Part shown: one piece after another, positions 13,201-22,634 of the stretch
How positions within the stretch are numbered: position 1 is the first letter of the stretch
Layout of the letters: each line of letters starts with the position of its first letter
NCBI GenBank assembly: GCA_936435175.1
Contig: OW386542.1
Coordinates: 22,218,001-22,282,000, forward strand
Direction of reading: 5' to 3'
From: Glyphotaelius pellucidus
Taxonomy: Eukaryota; Arthropoda; Insecta; Trichoptera; Limnephilidae
Length of the DNA stretch: 64,000 bases
Program-made: the position numbers and the translations under genes
Notes under the pieces: model-generated
Databases searched by the model: none
What the model saw: only the letters and a program-made list of their open reading frames with translations
What the model was told of the DNA's origin: nothing

Positions 13201-14067
13201 AACATTTTCAAAAGTTAAAATTCTTTCTTGGACAGATGATCAATTTAATTGTCTTTATCAGGCATGGGAGTCGAAAGGTCTTATGTAAAATGAAGACATA
13301 ACTTAGATTGGTAGAGACAAAGCCAAAGTTTTTTTAAAAATTAGGTTAACCTTTTAAATGCCACAGGAACAAACAGGTAAATTTTGCGATGTTGACTTTT
13401 ACGTAATATTTTGTGGGTTTATTTTATGCTATCTTATGTAATATTTACCGAAACACATTCCTTGAACAATAAACTATGCATAAAAACAACATTACTTATG
13501 TTTATTCGATTCGATGAATTTATATGTTTTACAATCTTTTCATCGACCACGGCGCGAGACTGACGGACGCCAATCTGACAGCTGAAAGGCGGGAAAAAAT
13601 CTAGGCCCGTGATCATAAACAGTTCCATAGAAAATATATCGCTGCGCTAGGTGGGTTCATGGTATCTTATACCTTGTGAACAAGAATGCCCCAAGCGATT
13701 TTGACCTTCTTCTTCATACGTTTTCTTTATACATAGGATTAAAATCGCATTACAAAATTGTTTTTTTGTGATTATTTTGGCCTGTGCGCCGGCGCACCAT
13801 CGGTAATCTAGCGGTTAAGTCTCTTTATGACATTCACTCCTTCATCATCCGAGCATTACATTGCTCGATTTATTGCAGGCAGTACTCATAATTATGGTTT
13901 TTTTTTCCAGGGATGTGGCACCGGCAGCAGATGATTTTGTACCCAGCAAAAGCATCCACAGTTCGAGGAAAGGGGTTCAAGAGATTGACTTAAAAACCGG
14001 TCTCGATGTGAAGAGTCGCAAGTTCAAAGCGAAGGATGATGCTGCCTGGGATATATTGAACGGCTAG
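4229..14067 (+). CDS. ArfGAP1: ADP-ribosylation factor GTPase-activating protein 1 (ArfGAP1), complete 8-exon gene
   Basis: Eight coding exons (4229-4288, 6757-6924, 7611-7724, 9118-9305, 9660-9783, 11789-11911, 12686-12837, 13911-14067) total 1086 nt and encode 361 residues. All introns are GT/AG and the phases fit. The N-terminus is an ArfGAP domain: zinc cysteines C22, C25, C42 and C45 (CX2CX16CX2C) and arginine finger R50, the same positions as in human ARFGAP1. Residues 208-241 form an ALPS-type amphipathic helix, rich in Ser/Thr with bulky hydrophobics, which in this family senses curved Golgi membrane. The C-terminus ends DDAAWDILNG, an acidic-aromatic motif like those that bind COPI delta-subunit (inference). 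Role: stimulates GTP hydrolysis on Arf1 during COPI vesicle formation and uncoating. It is shorter than the 406-residue human protein, mostly between the ALPS helix and the C-terminus. Confidence 0.95.
4883..5218. repeat. Imperfect inverted repeat (foldback element) in ArfGAP1 intron 1
   Basis: ACTTTCGGGATGACTGGACA near 4885 recurs inverted near 5200, and GACAACTATTTG with GATGGAAAA recur near the middle. The arms are roughly 100 bp. MITE-like, with no coding content. Confidence 0.5.
6527..6600. repeat. Solo end of a pogo/Tigger-like element
   Basis: Resembles the right end of the element at 17192-17715 (TGGACTTTTGCC, GGTGGGCTAGTGAGAGAG). It lies in ArfGAP1 intron 1, about 160 bases before exon 2. 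Confidence 0.45.
6757..6924 (+). CDS. ArfGAP1: ArfGAP1 exon 2, zinc finger and arginine finger
   Basis: Residues 21-76. The acceptor is a T-rich tract ending TTTCAG and the donor is AAG followed by GTTTGT. It carries CFEC, the NPQWVSVTYGIW motif, CLEC and the catalytic arginine in KHRSLGVHLSFVRS. This is the most conserved exon of the gene. Confidence 0.96.
7085..7450 (+). mobile_element. Remnant of a non-LTR retrotransposon ORF2 in ArfGAP1 intron 2
   Basis: The frame at 7162-7368 reads GDAWWDDEIKALVSEKKKIW, like the linker after the endonuclease domain in CR1/RTE-type ORF2 proteins (a WW-D/E-V motif followed by EKK). Just downstream another frame reads KNGKAVGFDNNAAEYFK, which matches the start of the reverse transcriptase domain (NGKAVGxDGxxAE). 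The intervening residues are missing and the frame is broken, so it is dead. Confidence 0.6.
7611..7724 (+). CDS. ArfGAP1: ArfGAP1 exon 3, end of the ArfGAP domain
   Basis: Residues 77-114, between acceptor CTCTTCCAG and donor AAA followed by GTAAGA. It holds the GGNDRAR and YNSKAAAIYKHK segments that close the catalytic domain. Phase 0 at both ends. Confidence 0.93.
9118..9305 (+). CDS. ArfGAP1: ArfGAP1 exon 4, linker
   Basis: Residues 115-176 plus two bases of codon 177. It begins ISTLSEGKPWDES, typical of the segment after the catalytic domain, then becomes a Ser/Asn-rich linker. The donor is GTAAAT. Exon 5 supplies the last base of a Phe codon, which confirms the junction. Confidence 0.88.
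9660..9783 (+). CDS. ArfGAP1: ArfGAP1 exon 5, start of the ALPS helix
   Basis: The acceptor is GGTTTTTCAG and the donor AGT followed by GTAAGT. It encodes the conserved YTGFGN motif and, at its end, LLDNTMTSLAS, the first part of the lipid-packing sensor helix. Confidence 0.92.
10206..11025. repeat. Purine-rich degenerate minisatellite in ArfGAP1 intron 5
   Basis: Plus-strand sequence at 10206-10460 and 10820-11025 is dominated by variations on GAGCCAAGAAG, interrupted by a more mixed stretch. It has strong A/G strand asymmetry. The short frames across it are low complexity and not genes. Confidence 0.6.
11491..11590 (+). repeat. Single arm of the AGCAGAACTT hairpin repeat family
   Basis: AGCAGAACTTGTTTATAAAT and the following 60 bases match the right arm of the perfect palindrome at 48122-48267 almost exactly, ending in an A-rich tail. 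It is in ArfGAP1 intron 5. Confidence 0.6.
11789..11911 (+). CDS. ArfGAP1: ArfGAP1 exon 6, remainder of the ALPS helix
   Basis: 41 codons, phase 0 at both ends, acceptor TGTTGCAG and donor GTAAGA. It begins GWSMFTASASMIAQKAS and continues the amphipathic helix, as human GWSSFTTGAS does, so the functional helix spans the exon 5/6 junction. Confidence 0.93.
12686..12837 (+). CDS. ArfGAP1: ArfGAP1 exon 7, Ser/Gly-rich linker
   Basis: Acceptor CTGTTTCAG, donor TG followed by GTAAGC. It begins INSRGSWSSLGG, a shortened version of the segment around the second lipid-sensing motif in larger homologues, then becomes low complexity. GC content is clearly higher than in the flanking introns, as expected for coding sequence. 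Confidence 0.85.
13911..14067 (+). CDS. ArfGAP1: ArfGAP1 exon 8, C-terminus and stop
   Basis: The acceptor is a T-rich tract ending CCAG; the first base completes a Trp codon with exon 7. It encodes a lysine-rich tail ending KDDAAWDILNG and then TAG at 14065-14067. Exons 7 and 8 join in frame. Confidence 0.9.
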
Positions 14068-14419
14068 AATTAAATTTATAGGAAAATAGTCAAATATCTA
14101 TGCATTAATAATTTATGTAAACGAAAGGAACTGAGAACTTTATGAAAGATAGTACATAATCATAAGTTTAAAACGTATGAAATTATTTGCCTTTAAATAG
14201 ATGTAATATTATTGACTGTTCTGAATTGAATTCATGCACATGTAATTTTTTGTTGTTGATATTGTTGCTTATCCTTTTCACTGCGTTCCCAATGAAGATA
14301 ACATGCCTAAGGATAACTTTAAAAAATTATGTTTTATCTAATGTAGACAATCTGCAAAAAAGATTTTCCATCTCAATCAATTCGTCATACTATCTTTATT
14401 GTGTCAGTTTTCAGTTTTA

Positions 14420-14512
14420 CAGTGAAAACCTCTTAAGAAAATCCAAGGGACCGGAAAAACCAAACTTCTTAAGAGGGAACTTAAGCGGGAACTTCTTAAG
14501 AGGGTTTCACTG
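14420..14512. repeat. Short TA-flanked MITE, 93 bp
   Basis: Begins CAGTGAAAACCTCTTAAGAA and ends TTCTTAAGAGGGTTTCACTG with TA on both sides. This fits a Tc1/mariner-pogo class MITE in the region after the ArfGAP1 stop codon. Confidence 0.6.
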
Positions 14513-14828
14513 TAATTACCCTATCATTAAAACAGAATGGTCATTACATAATTTAATAGGCAAAAGTAAAATAAAACTTTTCTTTTTTATCTTAATTATA
14601 AAGCAGAAAAAATATATGCTGAAACTGAAATTTGCACAATTTTTTTCTGTCTAGGTCAATACGCTATTAGCTCACAATTTCATCCATCATGAGCTGTAGA
14701 GCTTGGAAATATCTATTTAACTGCCAAAAAATTAAGAAAAAATGTTGGTTCCATTTCCAGTCGATTCTGCTTAATTGGTATATCGGGACAGCCAGTTATT
14801 GGGGTCAAAACCCAAGGTACAGAAACCA

Positions 14829-14834
14829 AATAAA
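14829..14834 (+). promoter_or_regulatory. Candidate ArfGAP1 polyadenylation signal AATAAA
   Basis: This is the first exact AATAAA I noticed after the ArfGAP1 stop codon, about 760 bases downstream. Another lies near 15262. The 3' UTR end cannot be fixed from sequence alone. Confidence 0.3.
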
Positions 14835-15042
14835 GGAACTAATACTAATTTACTTTGGTTATCTGGGTCTTTTGGAATGCTTTTTCGCACCCACGTGTAA
14901 TTCTGTTTATTTAGGACAAATTCTGTAAATTCTGGACAAATATGTAAATTGTTTGTTCATAATTTTTTAAACTTATTTGTACCTATCTTTGATTACTTTA
15001 TTTTATCATTTTCTTATGTATCTTAATTCATATATTATTTTA

Positions 15043-15190
15043 AAGTGAAACTCTCTTAAGAAGTTTTCAAAGGGACTGGAAAAAAAAAATTCTTAAGCGG
15101 GAAAACCCGCTTTTATGTGGGATAAATTGAACCATTTTTGAAAATCCAACAAACTTATTTTTTTTTTTGAATTTCAAGCGAGTTTCACTG
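15043..15190. repeat. Second copy of the CAGTGAAAC MITE family, 148 bp
   Basis: AAGTGAAACTCTCTTAAGAAG at the left and a GTTTCACTG end at the right, flanked by TA. The first base of the left terminus is changed from C to A relative to the 14.4 kb copy. Confidence 0.55.
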
Positions 15191-17191
15191 TAAATATTTT
15201 TCTGAAATGAAATATAATTTTTTTTTTTTATAAAGTTTAAAAAAACATTTAAGAGAACTCGAATAAATGTAATATATAGACATATAAAACAAGTGCGATA
15301 AATAATAATTTTTCATTTACTTTTTACCTGCATTAAACTTTGCTTGTTTAAGACAGCCCGATGTGCCCCAATTAAGTGGAATTGACTTATTTCAATTGCT
15401 TAAGATTTTTTTTTTACAAAAAGTGTTTAACACAGGCAAAGTCGGATAGTAATGCTTACAAAAACATTTATTTAGGTCATGTGGCCGCTAAGTATAACAT
15501 TAATGATAGAAAAATAATAATATATTAAATTTATCACATAAATAATGAGAGTGGATAAGTTTTCTTCGAGTTACTTTGGCTGACGTTCAATTCGAAACAG
15601 TTGAAATATACTGCTTGTATGGTTTAATTAGTTTTTTCATGTTTTATATATATATCTATATAATAATTTCTAAACTTGAAAGGCAGTTTAATAACATGCA
15701 AAGGCATTTACAATTTTTTGATAAATTAGTATTCTAATATTTCTAAGCAAAATAATGTTTTAGTATTTTTTTATTACTCTAATATCAAATCAACGATAAT
15801 AAAATACATGAGATATGCTGTCAGTCGTTCTGGTTGCTGAACTAGTGTCGCCTGTATTGTCAACCAAAGTATCCACCCCTTTCCCAACATACGCATGAAA
15901 ATTTAAATTTGCTGGCGCTAATACTAAGAACAGATATCTGTACGTATATATTCTGTTCATTATTGGAACAAGATGGCATTTTGAATAAAATGAGGACGAC
16001 CTGTACTCGGTGATAATACAAAATCAACTAAATTAATGAATTCTATGCGTATGGTTGAGAGACCGTTACAGCTTATCTCTTGAATTCTATTATCTTTGTA
16101 TCTTTGCTTTAAACAGCTCTCCTCCCATTGTTGTGAAGCTCGACAGCTCTCCTGTATTTTGAAATTTGGGCAACTATCAGTTGTGAGGCCTTTCTGGGAC
16201 ATCTAGTTTCTAGTTTAGCATCTTCCCTTTTTTCCCTACGCTTTTGCTTTGTGGCCTTCCAGTTTGGTGCCCTTTTAAGCACTCAGAGTCTTCTTCCATT
16301 TATCACCCTTGCCCAAGCTAAGTGTTGTGGTCACGAACTTTCTCAGGCCTGGGATGCCACCTGAAATTTCCCCCAATGTCTTGATATCATATTTTATCAA
16401 ATTTATGATATCTAGTGAACGCTGATGCATATACATCTCAGCAATTTAGTAGAATATGATTTCAGTATTTGGCAATGACTCATTGTTCAATAATGTAGCC
16501 TCCAAGTATTACAGCCCACTTTCCTTCCTTCAAGGATTGAAATCATATTTAAACAGTAATTCTTCACTTTATGCAGCTAATGGTGTTTTTTTTTTCTTCT
16601 CAAAAACTGATTCCTGGCTCAATCTCATTACAACTGACCATGGTAATTGTACCTACACCCTTTGCTCGGTGTATGCTTGTCAGCCTTTCAAATGACTATG
16701 ATAAAGTCAGAGGGACCGTTTTTTTTCAGAGCAATTGGCTATAAGATTGGTATAAGATTATCTCTCTTTCACCTTTTTATGGATCAAACCAATTAATTGT
16801 CAATCCAACAAAAGAATGGGTCTAATTTTCGGAATTTAATATACATAATAATTTCATCAAATTAGAGTATTCAATAATTAAAAAAAAATTCATTCCTCAG
16901 CCATGGGACAATTTGAAAATTTACCATTTATACTATGTAAATTATCTTTTTTATTTTCCTTAAAAACACATTTTTTGTGTTTTGGTAAATGATTTTGAAG
17001 TTTAAAGAAATTTTTGAAGTTTTCAAAATCCGTTGATTGGATTTGTTGAATAAATTGTCTTAGTGGTTTAATTGATTTGGCTCATTTTTTATACATAATA
17101 GGTTCAATGCAATCTTTGAAATTACTACAGTTTTGCCAACAATTGCCTCCGACACCTTTGTAATTCTATAAGTTTTATCTTATTGTATATA
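15191..17191. other. Gene-free stretch
   Basis: AT-rich intergenic DNA. Small frames at 15960-16202 (minus) and 16456-16695 (plus) have no recognisable motif and no flanking splice pattern. I see no RNA gene or structured repeat here. Confidence 0.5.
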
Positions 17192-17715
17192 CAGTACTCT
17201 CTCAGTAATCCGCTGCTGGGTTATCCGACACTAATATAATTTGCCGTTATTTTTACTAGTTGGGAGTACAAAATCAAGATCTATAATTCATAGGTATTCA
17301 TATATCAAATACTGTAGTCCCCTATCAGCAAAACTTAAGCGTTCTTACAAAACCATCAGCCGCGTACAAAAGGTTATGTTCTTTTATAAGAAAATTTATA
17401 AAAAATCGAACCAGCGAAGGCTGGTTAAATTCAAAGAAATATTTGGCATATTGATGATTTGTTAAGAGACCAGACTTACTAATAAACATGTTTTTAATTT
17501 AGCATAATTGATAAACAACCGTTAGTTTAATATGTGATTTTGAGTAAAAATTATACTGTAAATTGCAAGTACAAATTTCATACTGCTTTTTACCAAATAT
17601 GTACTTACCCATTTTGATTTTTAGCATATGTTGTATTTTTGCACTACAATCTGCCGCTTTTTCTAATCGGACACTTGCCAGGTTTTCGGAGTGGTGGACT
17701 AGTGAGAGAGCACTG
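17192..17715. mobile_element. Non-autonomous pogo/Tigger-like element, 524 bp
   Basis: Left terminus CAGTACTCTCTCAGTAATCC and right terminus, reversed, CAGTGCTCTCTCACTAGTCC. Both are flanked by TA, the expected target duplication. The interior has no transposase and only short frames. Confidence 0.7.
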
Positions 17716-18516
17716 TAAATGTATAATAAATTCAATGTTTATTATAATTAATAATGATTATACTTACATAATATTATAAATTTAAAGATACATAATATGT
17801 TTTTTTTTCTCAGAAATTGTTTTTTTTTCTCAGAAATTAGAGTTTCTAAAACACATAAAAACAGTTTCAAATATCAGAAGTTTTTCAAAAGCCTTTGTAT
17901 CACAAAGTGAGTAACTAACTAATCGTCACCCAAATATACTTTAATAAAATTTTCTCCGAAGGGGTAGGCAGAAATGATAGGCTGCCACATAACTCTGTCT
18001 TTACCCACACTCTTTGTTTCATTCATATTCATGAATCATTTCATACATTCCCTTCTGATTCTTACTCTTGGTTTTATCTAGATTGTAACATATTTATTTA
18101 ACATCGCTTTTATTTTTTTTTAAATAATTTACATCCATCCATCTACATAATAATTTTATCTTTAAATTACATTACCCCTTCCCCCGATTTATGTTTATTT
18201 ATTTCGCTGAAGGTTTCAGTTTTGTGTAGTTTTCTCCGAAGCAATAAAAGTTTGTACGGGGATGTAAAAACCACGCAACTCACGTATGTAATTAAATATC
18301 TGGGAAAGAAAGCAGACCCACATAGGGAAAAGTTTTGTACCCAAAAGAAACCGAACTGATGTTGTGGTGGGCCGAGTTTTTGTAGTACCGCGTTCTGCCG
18401 CTAGGGAGCATATAAAGCCACCATTCCCGAGTCAGTAAGCCCAATGTCATCGCTAAAGAAGGCCGTAAAGTTTTGGTTCTTGCTCGAAAATTTTTTTTTT
18501 GAGAATTTTTTTTTTC

Positions 18517-18630
18517 CAGGTGACGAATCATGGTGCTACGGTTACGACCCTGAAATGAAGCAACAATCAAGCCGGTGGAATGTGTGAGCAAAAAAGCTCA
18601 TCAAGTGATTTCACTTGAGCTTTTTTGAGG
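18517..18630 (+). pseudogene. Mariner transposase fragment and adjacent small hairpin
   Basis: Plus-strand bases 18520-18582 read TGDESWCYGYDPEMKQQSSRW, trimmed here to its core GYDPEMKQQS. This is a signature of mariner-type transposases around the second catalytic Asp. Immediately after, AAAAAAGCTCA and TGAGCTTTTTT form a short hairpin at about 18590-18627. No other transposase segment is present. Confidence 0.6.
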
Positions 18631-18814
18631 CGAGGCGAACTTGAAGTCTTCCGGGGTTAATATATTATTTTGCAGGAAAAAAATGGTTTTATTCAAGAAT
18701 TGAGCATTCCACAGTGAGAATCAACTTCATTAAAATGAGTCGAGGGATTTAATGGAGAAAATGTATTTTTTTGGTTTATTACAAAATAAGTTTGCCAAAA
18801 TAAAATTACAGTCT

Positions 18815-19000
18815 TATCCATCTACAAACATTGATGAATCTGGATTTTCTGCAGGACAGAAAAACTCCAGAGAATAGAAGGACTTGCATGTGGACAGAGA
18901 GGAGTGGTTTGTGCTGGTAGTGCCGTTGGTCATTATTGGTTGGTTTCACCTACGATTACATTCAAAAGAACATGAATCTACATCACAAAGACTATGCGCC
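18815..19000 (+). pseudogene. Broken pogo/Tigger-like transposase fragment
   Basis: One frame reads NIDESGFSAGQ, and after a frameshift another reads GQRGVVCAGSAVGHYW. Together they resemble the DDE core of pogo-like transposases (NIDETG, then a GERG-type turn and CAxxAxG). Frames are disrupted. Confidence 0.5.
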
Positions 19001-19434
19001 TTCTGTAAGTGTTATCGCTACAGCTGAAATAGCTACAATAATTCCGGTGTATTGTAAATAATAATACTTTATTCCAGAATGTATGCAGGGGTAGTGTAAA
19101 GCAATACATTCCATATTTCGAAATAATAAAAAGAAATTAGACAAATAATTAGTAAAAGTAAATAACGATACAAACTTAAAATTTAAAAAAAACCCGAATA
19201 AGCATAAAATACGAAAAACAAACTGAAAAAAAAGGTATTAAACATAAAAATTAATGCAAGCAGTCGTTTATGGTGGATATTTGGCCATATCCAGAGGGCA
19301 ATCAAGGGGGACTCCATCCAGGGAATCATGGCAGTGATGATTGTATTCTGCGATTGGCAGTGTGCGCCGTAAGTTTCCCAGGCAGTGGCGGAGATGTGCT
19401 CTGAAAGTGTACACTCTTCCCTTTTTTTCCTAAA

Positions 19435-19935
19435 GCCTTAAACTGCACTCATTGGCCGCTTTGATTATGATCTCACTTTTCAAGGCTACTATTCTAGGAG
19501 ACAGTTTTCAAATAGTTCCCGTGAGCACTTAGGCCATAGGCCCATTGTGCTATCTCCCATTTTACCTCAATCCTTTAATAACAACCCAGTCCCTTTAAGT
19601 AGGATTGTCACTAGATATGTCTTCTGGTTCTACTGTGTGTCTCCCCAGGTACCTGAGCCTAGTTCCCACCAGGGCAGGACATTGGCACCATAGGTGTATT
19701 GGAGTCTCTTCATCCTCTTCACATTTCCTGCATCTATTGGTGTTTTCCACGCGCACAATATCTGCATGTGTCTCCTGAAATGGCAGTGTCCCGTTAGTAG
19801 TCCTACCAGTCCCTCGGCGAGTTTCTATCCATATTGAGTAGTTTCCTGGTTTGTCTAGGGTCTGGTCAAGGCTCCTATTGGTTGAGTTTTATTTGGTGAA
19901 GATTCGCTTCTACCGCGTGTGACTGCATGATTTTT
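19435..19935 (+). repeat. MITE-A2 copy interrupted by the LINE tail
   Basis: The left part matches family text CTCATTGGCCGCTTTGATTA and CACTTTTCAAGGCT. The right part resumes CCTATTGGTTGAG and ends TTCGCTTCTACCGCGTGTG. The host MITE therefore predates the LINE insertion. Confidence 0.6.
19494..19867 (-). mobile_element. 5'-truncated R1/jockey-like LINE tail inside a MITE
   Basis: On the minus strand a frame reads LTGTLPFQETHADIVRVENTN and then CRKCEEDEETPIHLWCQCPAL, split here for length. This is the C-terminal zinc-knuckle region typical of R1/jockey-clade ORF2. It is interrupted by stops further on. Flanks CAAGGCTACTATT and CAAGGCTCCTATT suggest a 13-bp target duplication with one mismatch. 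Confidence 0.65.
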
Positions 19936-20150
19936 AAAAATTAGAATAATCATCATATAATAACTTTTGAACGTTATCCCACCAATGTTATTTATCATTA
20001 AAGAAGAAGATAAAACTAACCGAAATATGAAAAAAAACAAGGCACAAAAAAGCCAACAGTCACAACTTGGACACAAACCCAGAACCTCCGGTCTTACTGG
20101 GATGAACGCCTTTAGCCTTTACCAATTCGGCCACTGAGACATCTTGTCAT
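19930..20150 (-). repeat. tRNA-derived SINE
   Basis: On the minus strand it has an A-box-like GTGGCCGAATTGGTAAAGG and a B-box-like GGAGGTTCTGGGTTTG, then an A-rich body. This is the usual plan of a pol III SINE. Related partial copies lie at 21740-21870 and 51815-51995. Confidence 0.6.
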
Positions 20151-20276
20151 TTATGTCAATCTCATATTTCAAATTCAGAATTAACAATATTTTCTTGGAC
20201 AATTTTTTTCCATATTATTGATAGCTTCCTTTTTCTATGGAAATAAGTGTTCAAAGAACTGGTTTGTAACCTAGAT

Positions 20277-21624
20277 CAGTGTTCCGCAAAGTGTGTGCCG
20301 CGGCACAGTGGTGTGCCGTGGTCGTGAGCTGGTGTGCCTCATCGCAATGCTCCACTGTAACAAGGTAACATTGCGACGTTGCACCAGCTTAGGCGATCTG
20401 CCATCGGGTCGCTAATAAAATAGGCCAGGCGGACATATTCGCTCATTTAAATGAGCTCAACCAAAAATGCAAGGAAAAAATTCTAATACTTTTAACGTCA
20501 TCGGATAAGATTGAAAGCTTTTGCGCTAAGTTGGTGTTATGGATCAGCCACGCCCAATGGTATGTAGTAACGAATGTTCCCAAATATTGCGGCTGCCGAT
20601 TCAATAAAAAAGTGCAGGCTTTGATAGTAAAACACTCTAAGCACAGGCTAGCGAAACACAGCAGAAAAAATGAACCTATATTTTCCTAAGTGTGACCTGC
20701 AACCTATGAACTGGGTTCGAAATCCATTATCAGATAGCATTTTCCTTGGACACTTACCAATAAACGAACAGGAAGAATTTTGAAGACAAAATCAGACATT
20801 AAAAGTAAAAATTTTCCGAAACAGTGTGCTATTGCAATTATCTTACCATTTGCCACGATTTATTTATGCGAATTGGGGTTTTCAACTCTCACTACGATAA
20901 AAAAAGAGAACGCCTGAGGACGATCGAAGAAGAGATGAGAGAATTATCAACGATTGCTCCAAATTTTGATCGCCTGTGCTCTGTTAACACATTGTGATCG
21001 GGCAGTTTTCGGCCGCGTATCGTGCTGGTAACGGGTGATTTTTCGCGTAATTTCGCGCTAACGTAGACCTCTAGAAAAATTGCGATAACTTCAAAAATAT
21101 TTGTTTGATTTCAATAATTCTTTTTGCAAATTATTTATTTTATTTCATTTTATTTTATTATATTTAGAAATGTATTCTTTATCGTTAAACTAGTGCAGAA
21201 TTTCACATAAAGCAGGAAAGTTATGAAAAAAATAATATTTACACTACCTCGGTACCTACCGTACACCCCATCTATTGTTCTCAAAAGGTTTTTACCTGCA
21301 TGGCTACAACCCTACAGAGGCTATATAGCGAAAACTCAAGTATATTGGAACCCGCATTTTAACGTGACCCGCGCTCCACTAACAATCTATCAAAAACGTA
21401 TAAATACGTGTTCCGCTCTCTAGCATTAATTTGCTAAACACGTATTAATACGTGATCAGATTACAATGTGTTAAGCAGGCTGATATTTCTCATTAATCAT
21501 GTTTTCATATTATATTGATTTTAATAATAAATATTAAATAAACATTGTTTTGTTCTTTGGTGTACCTCTAAAATTTTTTGTTTTGGTAGGTGTACCTTGA
21601 TCACAAAAAGTTTGCGGAACACTG
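20277..21624 (+). mobile_element. hAT-superfamily DNA transposon, internally decayed, 1348 bp
   Basis: Terminal inverted repeats CAGTGTTCCGCAAA and TTTGCGGAACACTG are flanked by a perfect 8-bp duplication, ACCTAGAT, at 20269-20276 and 21625-21632. Near 20850-20990 the plus strand reads ATIYLCELGFSTLTTIKK, then an offset frame with RLRTIEEEMRELSTIAPNFD. This is the C-terminal dimerisation region of ZBED5/EPM2AIP1-like hAT transposases. Stops and frameshifts make it non-functional. Confidence 0.85.
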
Positions 21625-21739
21625 ACCTAGATAGTATCTATATATATATATATAGTGTGATATATATATACGTTTTTTTTTAATATGGAACACCTATTGA
21701 TCTTTTTGTTAAATTTTAAATGAATATTCAATTTTTTTG

Positions 21740-21870
21740 CTAGAATAACTCTCATAATGACTTGAAGGTTATTCCCACCAATGTAACATATCAATGAAGA
21801 AGTCCCAGTTGCGACCGTTAGCTTTATATTTTTCTGTGTCTTGTTCTTTTTCATATTTCGTTTAGATTTG
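21740..21870 (-). repeat. Partial SINE, tail end
   Basis: Shares CCCACCAATGT, ATCAATGAAGAAG and the AAAAAGAACAAGACAC-type tail with the SINEs at 19930-20150 and 51815-51995. The tRNA-like head is absent. Confidence 0.45.
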
Positions 21871-22351
21871 TTAGTACAATCTTCTTCTTTAATAATTAAT
21901 TTTCATTTATAAATACCAAATTATAATTTTTTTATTTGTGTTTCCCATAAAATTTAATCGCCTTTTCTTGAAATATTTTCACACCGTTTACACAAACAGA
22001 CTTTTCCTGTTCTTGGATAGGAAATTGGAAAACCACCAGTAGGTACCTAGGTATGTTTAATTTATTTTTTTTTAAATTAATAATTAAGGAAAAAGGTGTG
22101 AGGGTTGAGTTGGAATCTGGGTTGAGAGTGTCCGGTTGGACAGGTCAAAGAGTCTCCTCAACCGGATTCCCCCGATTCCCCGCCACGTTGCTGGTGGCCA
22201 GTCGCATCCGCTCCAAACCTATACAGATCACGGAACCCCAAGGAACCCGGGCACCCCTCCTAAGTCACCAAATGTAGCTAACCACTGGAGTGACTTATGA
22301 CAGAGTTGTCTAATGAATGGTTCTAGTATCCAGTCCCGAATTTAATGCTCA

Positions 22352-22634
22352 GAAAGGCTATTCCCTAAAATTTGTGATAAGAGATGTTCTCCCGCGAAAA
22401 GTGCTGTCAGATTTGTGTGATTTTCTACAGCTGTTATATGAATAAAAAATCATGCATACTTGCAGGAATTCGTGTTTAAAACGAACCAAACTAAAATACT
22501 TGACAGCTCACAGCTGAAATTTTGACATCGGCCGATAGAAAAAGCAAATAATAGCCGTAGAAAATCACACAAATCTGACAGCACTTCTCGCGGGAGAAAA
22601 ATCTCTCATCACAAATTTTAGGGAATAGCCTTTC
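22352..22634. repeat. MITE with about 75-bp terminal inverted repeats
   Basis: GAAAGGCTATTCCCTAAAAT at the left recurs inverted at the right end. The inner arms, both containing TCTGACAGCACTT or its complement, also pair. No coding content. Confidence 0.75.

Noticed and set aside
20080..20145. Possible tRNA gene (A- and B-box-like sequences)
   Set aside because: The acceptor stem does not close and the sequence continues into a SINE body shared with other loci.
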